This document shows, in pieces, positions 26,357 through 33,511 of a stretch of DNA of 64,000 bases. This stretch comes from Pseudomonas sp. TH43. GTDB lineage: Bacteria > Pseudomonadota > Gammaproteobacteria > Pseudomonadales > Pseudomonadaceae. The notes below the pieces were generated by a model, which searched no databases, was not told the DNA's origin, and saw nothing but the letters and a program-made list of their open reading frames with translations. The position numbers and the translations under genes were made by a program. Location of the stretch: NCBI RefSeq assembly GCF_016650635.1, contig NZ_JAEKFI010000002.1:310001-374000 (forward strand), written 5' to 3'. Numbering within the stretch: position 1 is the first letter of the stretch; every line of letters begins with the position of its first letter.

Positions 26357-27247
26357 TTAAAGAACTGAGCTGGTATCAGGTGTGAGGCCTGCTGCCTTCA
26401 TCTCTTTTATGAGCCTGTAGTGCCACGCCTCATTAATATCCATTTCTGTATAGAGAACACCAAACAAGTCCGAAGGGATTTCAGGGTTGCCCTTCTTCAA
26501 GAGCATAACCTTCCCACGGCCTAGCTTTCCTCTGAAATAGCCAAGCTCGAAGATTACATTCTGGCGTGCACGGGCGTTTGTTGAAGCAGCTTGTGCGGAA
26601 CCACCAACGTCATCAGGTGTGAGCAAGACCACTGCAAAGGCTGCATCTGATTCGGTTTCAAATTTTTCAATGATGGTCTGGCCTCGGTCAGGCATCTCCC
26701 TGAGCACGATCGCCTTTAGGCCGAGCCTCTCGATGAACCTAGCCAAACTCTGAAGTGCTGCCTCGTCGTGACCGTGAACGATGAACACTTTGTTGGATGA
26801 GGCTGGGGAAGGCATCGGACGTAGGCTCTTTGGCTGGGATTGAACGTACGATTTGTAGTCCCGAACGAATGGGGCCAGGATCTGCGCGGTGAACCCATGA
26901 ATGCCTGCGATGATTTTGTTGCTACCGTTGCTGAAGTTATGCATGCCGAAATTCAAGGCAAACCGAGGGTCTTCGCCCATCTTCAGCGCTAGCAGGATGA
27001 TCAGCCCTAACCTCTCTTCCTCGTTGTCAGGCCAAGGTAGCGGGTTGCCACGGTACAACTTGCCGCTAGCAGCGAGGAATTCATCAAGGTCAACACGAGC
27101 AGTCAACTGGTCGTTAACGGTTGCTAATGACGGATCGCTCAGTGCTTTTGCTAATGTCCTCAGTGGCAGCTCATAAGTCTGATGTTGGGAGCCTTGGAGA
27201 TCAAGGACGGCGTTTGTGATCTTCTTGAAGATGTCACTGGAAGTCAT
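26357..27247 (-). CDS. TIR-like (CAP12/PycTIR type) effector protein
   Basis: A 296-residue protein. Residues 154-280 are a TIR-like nucleotide-binding domain of the PF10137 type: KVFIVHGHDEAALQSLARFI, VLREMPDRGQTIIEKFE (Glu194 is the likely NADase residue) and AVVLLTPDDVGG, then NVIFELGYFRGKLGRGKV. The N-terminal 150 residues are helical and unrecognised. PF10137 domains act as NAD+-degrading effectors in CBASS and Pycsar, but no cyclase lies here. The ATG overlaps the stop of the small upstream gene by one base (TAATG), so the two form a coupled pair. Confidence 0.82.
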   Translation of the reverse strand: MTSSDIFKKITNAVLDLQGSQHQTYELPLRTLAKALSDPSLATVNDQLTARVDLDEFLAASGKLYRGNPLPWPDNEEERLGLIILLALKMGEDPRFALNFGMHNFSNGSNKIIAGIHGFTAQILAPFVRDYKSYVQSQPKSLRPMPSPASSNKVFIVHGHDEAALQSLARFIERLGLKAIVLREMPDRGQTIIEKFETESDAAFAVVLLTPDDVGGSAQAASTNARARQNVIFELGYFRGKLGRGKVMLLKKGNPEIPSDLFGVLYTEMDINEAWHYRLIKEMKAAGLTPDTSSVL

Positions 27248-27522
27248 TATTCGCCACCGCTCAAGCGAGCCGCGGCCGCCTTATCAATGATGTGCTGCCT
27301 CGCGGTCTCTTTGAATTGCTCGATGAGAGGCTTCACGATTGGATTTGAGGCGTATGAACCTACTCGAGAATCAACATCTCGATAAATCTTTGCGATAGCT
27401 TGTTCGATGCTCAGAGGGTCGTTCGGGTCGTATTCTACTGACCCGATGGTTCCATCGAGTTCCTTTAGCGCCTTCGATGCCTCAGTCAAATCGCGCTGGA
27501 GCTTATCCAATCCTTTGATCAT
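27247..27522 (-). CDS. Small helical partner of the TIR effector
   Basis: A 91-residue charged, mostly helical protein (MIKGLDKLQRDLTEASKALK...) with a likely coiled coil in the first 25 residues. Its TAA overlaps the ATG of the TIR gene by one base, so it is made first and in step with the effector. That arrangement suggests a regulator, chaperone or sensing subunit. No family is recognised. Confidence 0.65.
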   Translation of the reverse strand: MIKGLDKLQRDLTEASKALKELDGTIGSVEYDPNDPLSIEQAIAKIYRDVDSRVGSYASNPIVKPLIEQFKETARQHIIDKAAAARLSGGE

Positions 27523-28158
27523 TCATCTACTCCCGGAGAAAATGCAACGGGGCTGTTGCCGCATGGCCATAGTAATGTCGAGGCTTCGCCATCCACTTAC
27601 GTTAAAATTTGGCTGACTGACACAAGATAGCTCACATGACGAACCCCGACCGTTTGGAGCTAGTGCATTGCACATAAAATTAACAATCCATATGACATCC
27701 CCCTAGCCCTTTTGATATCTAGGCGGGATTATTTTTCTGCTGGAATCGGGTAATGCCGCGCTGTCTAGCCTCAACATAATCATCAGGTCACACCGAGCTC
27801 ATGCCATCAGTGGCACGGATCGATAGATAGGCAGAAGCTACGTGCACAAGAGCAGTTCGTGAACGCAGTAGGAGCGCTACGCCCTGATTCTTCTTGAGCA
27901 ATTCGCTGCTGATGGCTTGATAGCGATGTTGATTTTAAGTGCCAGCAGTATCCATGCAAGCGCCCGGCTCGTGAGCTTTCTCCGACACCCGATGTTTAAC
28001 TACGTCTATGCGCGATGCTGACGAGTACACACCAACTTTATCGTCTACTGCCTGATCTGCAGCTACAGGCGAGCCCGAAGAAAGCATTCTGACCGAGAGA
28101 TCCTGGGTGAGATCTTTCGGCCACGATGACATTTTGAAAACGGCGGGTTTGGAACAGA
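27523..28158. other. Intergenic region without a recognisable gene
   Basis: About 640 bp. It must carry the promoter for the TIR pair near its left end. I find no open frame with family resemblance, no exonuclease scar and no insertion sequence ends. It may be decayed coding DNA. Confidence 0.5.
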
Positions 28159-28440
28159 TCACTCGCAGCGGCTTCTGGGATGATGGCGCACCGGAGGATC
28201 ATTGGTCTGGAATGGCACCTCGTCTTCGTAAACGATAGCGACATACCATGAGCTCTCTTCCGAATCCGTCCTCGGGGAAAATCGAAGATTAAATCGAACC
28301 GGAATGTCGATTTCTTTAGGAAGAGTTACCAGCACGGCATCACTGTGATCAGTCATAAAGGAGTCAGAGGAGAACAACCCAAGCTCTTGGTGAGTCACGC
28401 CGGCCTGAGTTTCTCCATTTTTATACACCACTATGAGCAT
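28159..28440 (-). CDS. Unknown small protein
   Basis: A 93-residue frame starting MLIVVYKNGETQAGV at ATG 28440, with AAGG about 10 bases upstream. The first 75 residues look like a beta-rich soluble protein (DAVLVTLPKEIDIPVRFNLR); the Arg/His/Pro-rich end may be read-through of a broken 3' end. It sits 84 bp from the stop of the membrane nuclease gene, on the same strand, and could be its downstream partner. Modest support. Confidence 0.4.
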   Translation of the reverse strand: MLIVVYKNGETQAGVTHQELGLFSSDSFMTDHSDAVLVTLPKEIDIPVRFNLRFSPRTDSEESSWYVAIVYEDEVPFQTNDPPVRHHPRSRCE

Positions 28441-28523
28441 TCAACAGCCTTGATATAGTTTATCGTCTAAGAACAAGTTAACTGTTAGAAAAGCCCAAAG
28501 CAGCGCCCGCTATAATCTCAACT

Positions 28524-29513
28524 CTACAAATGACTTGGTGAAACGATCAGGCGCACTGGAAGATCACCTGAAATTTTCGAAAGATCCATTTGGATTGTTG
28601 CGGGGCTTCTTATCAGCCTGCAGCGGTCATAGACGAAAAAAATGATCAACCGGCACTCGGGATGAATTCGATATCGCGCAATATCGTTAATCATCTCATC
28701 GTTCAACTTCTTCAATGGCCTTCCTTGGTATGTGTATTTAGTTTCAATAACAATTCCGTATTCAGGCAGCAGAAAGTCTAAGCGAGAGCTGCTAGCCGCA
28801 ATGCTTGGCGTTGGCTCTTCAGACTTTACGTTATCGAAATGCAGCCCCATTAGCGCATTGACTAAAAACTGCACGTCGTATTCATTATTGACCTGAATGC
28901 CCTTTTGGCCTTTACGCGGGTGGGTTTCAAGATCTATCGCGAAATTATGGAATCGCTTCAGCATGCGACCAACGAGCTCTTCTGCGGACTCCACAGGTGT
29001 GGGCAGTACAGGCGACTCAAGAGAGAAATGAGTTTGTAAAATCTGCTCCTCGAAACGGCGCTGAGCTTTTGACGACCCTAGCGAAACAGAGGTAATCACT
29101 GTTCCGATTAACACCATCTCGGCGCTCAAAAACAAGATTAGATACCCGATGGAAAGCGAGACTTTGTATTGCCCTTCAATTTTATACTTCTGCCCCCCTC
29201 CCTCCCTGGGTTCATTACGTGGAGCTAGTTTCAAATTGTACACGACGGTCACGCCCCTAATCGGTTGTACTCCCTGAAGACCATGCAGCGCATCTAGTTC
29301 TATTTTTCCTTGGTTATAGAGACTGAGCAGCTGAAAAGTTTCTTCGGTTTCCTCCTGATACCTTTTGGTATTAATCGCCTCGAGCACTGCGGAATTGGTA
29401 AGCTCTGAATCCTCGAAGTAAGGAGCAATCCATGCGAAATAAAAAGGTAACAGCATCAACGCTGGCACTGACAACGACACCGCAGATAAAATTCGCCAGC
29501 GTCGAATCGACAT
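28524..29513 (-). CDS. Membrane-anchored DpnII/MboI-like nuclease
   Basis: A 329-residue protein started at ATG 29513, which has AGGTGA 7 bases upstream. It has two transmembrane helices (about residues 10-32 and 125-150) around a small extracytoplasmic loop. The cytosolic C-terminal domain (about 210-320) has the PD-(D/E)XK arrangement of DpnII/MboI-type restriction nucleases: EYDVQFLVNALMGLHFDNV, SSRLDFLLPEYGIVIETKYT (Asp, Glu, Lys) and HPECRLIIFFVYD. A nuclease tethered to the membrane with no methylase nearby points to a conditional anti-phage effector rather than a restriction enzyme. Confidence 0.75.
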   Translation of the reverse strand: MSIRRWRILSAVSLSVPALMLLPFYFAWIAPYFEDSELTNSAVLEAINTKRYQEETEETFQLLSLYNQGKIELDALHGLQGVQPIRGVTVVYNLKLAPRNEPREGGGQKYKIEGQYKVSLSIGYLILFLSAEMVLIGTVITSVSLGSSKAQRRFEEQILQTHFSLESPVLPTPVESAEELVGRMLKRFHNFAIDLETHPRKGQKGIQVNNEYDVQFLVNALMGLHFDNVKSEEPTPSIAASSSRLDFLLPEYGIVIETKYTYQGRPLKKLNDEMINDIARYRIHPECRLIIFFVYDRCRLIRSPATIQMDLSKISGDLPVRLIVSPSHL

Positions 29514-29850
29514 CACCAATTCACCTGGCGTGTCATATTTCTTGTTTGAAGCAAAAGATGCGTAGATCCATTTTAGCAACGCGTTCTTCTCCGAGGCATT
29601 CGATTAAAGTTGGCGCGTATCATACATGCAACGGTGATTAATAGAGCCAACCGTTAGACCACGATTGGAGAGATTTTTGGCCGAATCACCATTGATAATC
29701 GAGATTTACGCGATGCGCTTTTCAAACACCACGATCGCTCTTGTTAGAGCAGTTGTAGAGCTTCTATACGTGTGGAGTTTCAGGAGCGGCACTATCTGAC
29801 GATCACTCTGGATCGCCTTAGGGCACCGCAGAACGTGCCGAGTCTCCTCC

Positions 29851-29921
29851 ATACACATTGCCAGAGAAATAGAGGACTCGAGAAACGTTGCTTCAATCGT
29901 AAAGCAAATGCTCAGTTGAAT
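29851..29921 (+). pseudogene. Exonuclease remnant C (short 3' end)
   Basis: GAGGACTCGAGAAACGTTGC followed by TTCAATCGTAAAGCAAATGCTCAG aligns with the final 60 bases of the intact exonuclease (DARNVASIIKEMLG), ending at TGA 29919. The rest of the gene is absent. It lies upstream of the membrane nuclease gene on the opposite strand. Confidence 0.75.
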
Positions 29922-30444
29922 GCGTAAACCGCTCCGTCATGACCCAAGGGGCAGTGGACGCTCACCGATCGTTAAGCCTAGACGTTAGACAAGTACTTAC
30001 TACCCTCAGTTGGATGAGTTCGATCTCAGTGGTCGATCCCCGAAGAGGCTTGGGTTGCATAATGCAGTTTGCCCCCACCAAAAGTCCTTGGCTGCGAAAT
30101 GATGGAGAATACTGCTGAATCCATAACCTGCGACGGCTCGCAATTGGTTAATGTCTTTTTCTAGCAGGCTGTTCGGGTACCAGTCATAGGCGGGCACAAG
30201 GCCCGAAGGGACGACGCCTACACGTACGGCCCAGCGATTGCGACGCGCCTCTCTACTACGGAGGACACCATGATGTCGTACACCGACCATTAATAAGCAA
30301 CTCGCTCTGGATGCGAGCGATAATGGAGCTCACTGGGTCGAGCTTTCAGAAGTCTACTGCCCACTCATCACCTCTCCCCTGATTCCAGCCATGCCCCTAG
30401 CAACGCTACTGGTGTAGTGGGCCGACGAAACGACAGGTAAGTAA
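29922..30444. other. Intergenic region with a repeat shared with 46.68 kb
   Basis: About 520 bp without a supported gene. At about 30178-30215 it contains ACCAGTCATAGGCGGGCACA followed by AGGCCCGAAGGGACGAC. This is almost identical to 46680-46716 and carries the same GGGC...GCCC hairpin as the exonuclease 3' flanks. An AGGTAA ribosome site ends the region just before the phosphatase gene. Confidence 0.55.
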
Positions 30445-31122
30445 ATGAAGAATGTCAGGCTAGTGCGTCATGGAGAAAGTGCGGCCAATGCCGGTGCGGC
30501 CACCCCTGATCACGCAAATATCCCGCTCACCGAAAAGGGTATCGAACAAGCTAAACGAGTGGCGCAATCCGTCGGCCGTGCACCTGAGTTAATCGTAGCC
30601 TCCCCTTTCTCTCGGGCTCAAGCGACTGCAGATGCGACCATCTCCGTATTCCCTGAAGCACCACACGAAACATGGCCAATCGAGGAATTTACCTACCTTG
30701 ATCCGACCAGGTGTGTTAACACCACCGTAGGGCAACGGAAAGCATGGGTCGACCAGTATTGGGCGAACGCAGATCCGTCCTACATTGATGGAGAAGGGGC
30801 TGAGTCGTTTCTGAAGTTTGTTGGTCGCGCACGATCGTTCCTAGATCACCTCGCCACTCACCCGGCGCAAGACATCCTAGTCTTTTCGCACGGGCAATTT
30901 CTCAATGCGGTAGCTTGGCTCATCGAGCACAAGCCACTCCGAGTTGATGCCCAAGCGATGATCGAGTGGCGCAGGTACGAGATCGATAATCATATCCTTA
31001 ATGGTTGTGGGTATGTCGTGACCCGTGCTCTAGGTAATTCGCCGTGGACAGTGAGTGATTCAATCGACATAGATGGGGTGGTTAATATCAACAAGCTCCA
31101 AGCAAGGTCTCCCATGCCATGA
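30445..31122 (+). CDS. Histidine phosphatase family protein (phosphoglycerate mutase-like)
   Basis: A 225-residue protein with the catalytic RHG motif near the N-terminus (VRLVRHGESAANAG), the second active-site His in LVFSHGQFLNAV (about residue 152) and a typical SPFSRAQATADA segment. It should remove a phosphate from a small molecule or protein through a phosphohistidine intermediate. Its TGA overlaps, in an ATGA, the start of an exonuclease pseudogene, so the two once formed a coupled pair. A fragment of the same gene remains at 26.2 kb. Confidence 0.85.
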   Translation: MKNVRLVRHGESAANAGAATPDHANIPLTEKGIEQAKRVAQSVGRAPELIVASPFSRAQATADATISVFPEAPHETWPIEEFTYLDPTRCVNTTVGQRKAWVDQYWANADPSYIDGEGAESFLKFVGRARSFLDHLATHPAQDILVFSHGQFLNAVAWLIEHKPLRVDAQAMIEWRRYEIDNHILNGCGYVVTRALGNSPWTVSDSIDIDGVVNINKLQARSPMP

Positions 31123-31731
31123 GCATCGAAGCAAAGTTTCTTCACATCCAAGCAATCCATAACCTCCTCGCGCCCTACCGCTACCTCTATGGCGTTACCC
31201 CTGAGGCAACCTGTAATGAGATTGGAAAATCGGAATAACCTAGAACGTCCCCGACTAGATGGAAACGGTTGAGATTGGCCTGGTGGTAATCGATTTGGAA
31301 TCTCTTGAGATCGCCGAAGAGTTCCAACGCTTCGTTCGGCTTCAAATCACTCCTACCCTGACTCCTTTGTGCAAAAAGCTGACCTCCACCCAACAAGCCG
31401 ACGTAGGCAGTACACAGACCTATCAGGAGGTAGGCCAGCAACTACGGACGTTTGTTACGCGATATCCAAACGCAGCCTGGGCTTCGTGGGGAAACTACTA
31501 TGCTAGGCAGCTTGAGAGTCGCAGGGTTGGTTGGCTGCCTTACCCTTCCCTACTAGAAGGCTTGCCCCATTTCAATGTCAGGAAGTGCAGGCTTGTATGA
31601 CAATCGACCGAAAGAACTCTAGCAAACGGTGAGACGATAGGATTAGTTTCGAACGGCACCTGTCATCGCGGGATAGGAGATGCGAAAAATGTAGCGTCAT
31701 CGGTAAGGGGGGATGCTTGGTCGGCGGCGTG
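31119..31731 (+). pseudogene. Full-length decayed exonuclease gene (remnant D)
   Basis: Nearly the whole exonuclease gene is recognisable from ATGAGCATCGAAGCAAAG to the 3' end. It has an in-frame stop soon after EATCNEIGKSE, a changed first motif (TPEAT in place of DLEAT) and several small insertions or deletions. The middle still reads METVEIGLVVIDLESLEIAE and FVRLQITPTLT. It retains the ATGA overlap with the histidine phosphatase, showing the ancestral gene order. Confidence 0.9.
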
Positions 31732-31810
31732 AGCTTGGCACAAATGCCCGATGAATCGATTCTCTGCCTGACTACTTTCTCAGCATGCTAAGCGACAGCC
31801 TGGGATATCT

Positions 31811-33511
31811 TTGGCATCCACCTCCTATCCGCAGCGGTTGGTAGGGTATACTCGTGGTAGCACAAAGCCAGTCAACAGAACGGATGCGCCTTTCTTGCTT
31901 GAAAATAATCAGTGGTTACGAAAAACGGACGCGGACACAGTTATGGTGTTCGTTCATGGTTTCTTTTCAAACAGCGCAGCCTGCTGGTCAAATAAAGAAG
32001 CCACCACTTCGTGGCCTACACTCGTAGCCGGAGATGGAAGGTTTGGAAAAATATCCATTTTTCTAGGGGGATATTTCACTGATGCAAACTCTGAAGAGTA
32101 CGGAGTACGCGAGTGCGCATCTCAATTGTTTCGAGCTATAGATCGAACTGACGAGGAGGGCACTCCACCTCCAATTTCATATAAATACATTATTTTCGTT
32201 TGCCATAGCCTCGGCGGAATAGTGACACGGTATTTATTAGAAAATAATCGAGAAGTATTTCACGACAAAAAAATAGGTTTGGCACTCATAGCCTCACCTT
32301 CTTGGGGATCGGATTATGCAGACAAGTACTCATTCATCTCTAGCTTGTACAAAAATAAAATTGCTCACGAACTCCGCCCAGGCAGTGATTTACTAACCGA
32401 TCTCGACGGTCGCTTCAAGGATTTTTTAGAACTCAAGCATGCCGACTTTCTCGGTAGAGAAGCCATCGAACACCATGGTTTGCTTCAGATAAAGTGGCTT
32501 CCCAGGTTTAAACTACTCTCGAAAATCCCTGGCTTTGCCCCAATCGTATTAAGGCAGTCAGCAGATCGCTACTTTTCAAAATCTAGAATCATTCCACAAA
32601 CAAATCATAGCAGCATCGTAAAGCCGGATTCGCTATTTCACGAGTCACACACTTTTCTAGTAGATTTTCATAGTGATTTTAGAAAAAAATTTGGCATAGC
32701 CCCTTCCATTATAAGTAAAAACAGTTCCGACAGTACGCTTCTAACGCGCGGCATCTTATTCGATATTTACAGCGATGAAAGTGAACCTTACTACCTAGTC
32801 AGAAAGGTTGACAGGAACCTATCATCAAATTTCGATGTGGCTAGTTTTTGGTTACATGGCCCTTCTGGATGCGGAAAGACCTCCATAATCAAAAGACTGA
32901 TGTCTAATAGACGGGCTAGAATTATTGAGGCATGTTTCTCCCATTGCACTGAAAAAGATGCGCGATCTCAATTCATCACAGAGCTGTTTGAGACGCTATA
33001 TATTCGACAGCACGGAATCTCCTGCATACCTACTGCATCCTTCCAAGGGCTGATACAAATACTTTTAGATGAAGTAAACAAAGAAGAATCTAACTTTGTA
33101 ATATACATAGACGAAGTCCCGTCCGGCGGCTCCGCAAATGGAATCGAGAATGCGTTGGTCTCATTGATCGAAGACATTTTACTGCATATAAAATCTAGAA
33201 CCAACGGTAACTTTTTCAGGATCTTAGTTTCATCACTATCATGTCCATCTCTTACTTCCGTCCGCCACCCCGAAAAATTTGGTGGCTACTTCTACCTTAT
33301 TGGTTGCGACGCATGGAGCGAGCAGGAAATAAGAGATCTTGCGAACTTGATAGTACCATTGCTGCCCGTAGAATTCGATGAACTGCCGATATCTATTCTG
33401 AATGGCGATACAATATCGCCTCGCAGCCTTAAGAACTTCTTAAAACTAAAGCTTTCCCAGCCCGACTGGCCAGAGTCTAAATTAATTGAAACATCAAGGA
33501 GCGCAGGGTAA
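31811..33511 (+). CDS. Alpha/beta serine hydrolase fused to a P-loop ATPase
   Basis: Up to 566 residues. Residues about 40-290 are an alpha/beta hydrolase: VMVFVHGFFSN (oxyanion region), YIIFVCHSLGGIVTRYLL (nucleophile Ser in the G/C-H-S-L-G-G elbow), then LALIASPSWGS, as in esterases and lipases. Residues about 310-560 are an ATPase with Walker A GPSGCGKTS (about 357) and Walker B FVIYIDEVPSG. The start is unclear: TTG 31811 opens the frame but no strong ribosome site is seen, and the first ATG is only at codon 45. The 3' end overlaps the next gene in TAATG. Likely an NTPase-controlled lipase effector. Confidence 0.8.
   Translation: MASTSYPQRLVGYTRGSTKPVNRTDAPFLLENNQWLRKTDADTVMVFVHGFFSNSAACWSNKEATTSWPTLVAGDGRFGKISIFLGGYFTDANSEEYGVRECASQLFRAIDRTDEEGTPPPISYKYIIFVCHSLGGIVTRYLLENNREVFHDKKIGLALIASPSWGSDYADKYSFISSLYKNKIAHELRPGSDLLTDLDGRFKDFLELKHADFLGREAIEHHGLLQIKWLPRFKLLSKIPGFAPIVLRQSADRYFSKSRIIPQTNHSSIVKPDSLFHESHTFLVDFHSDFRKKFGIAPSIISKNSSDSTLLTRGILFDIYSDESEPYYLVRKVDRNLSSNFDVASFWLHGPSGCGKTSIIKRLMSNRRARIIEACFSHCTEKDARSQFITELFETLYIRQHGISCIPTASFQGLIQILLDEVNKEESNFVIYIDEVPSGGSANGIENALVSLIEDILLHIKSRTNGNFFRILVSSLSCPSLTSVRHPEKFGGYFYLIGCDAWSEQEIRDLANLIVPLLPVEFDELPISILNGDTISPRSLKNFLKLKLSQPDWPESKLIETSRSAG

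Noticed and set aside
28490..28530. Fragment of a second ginA (tyrosine box SARYNL)
   Set aside because: Only about 15 bases resemble the ginA 3' end, with a three-base indel; too short to separate from chance.
30006..30290. 94-codon minus-strand gene
   Set aside because: It covers the repeated hairpin element at 30.18 kb and has unnatural composition.
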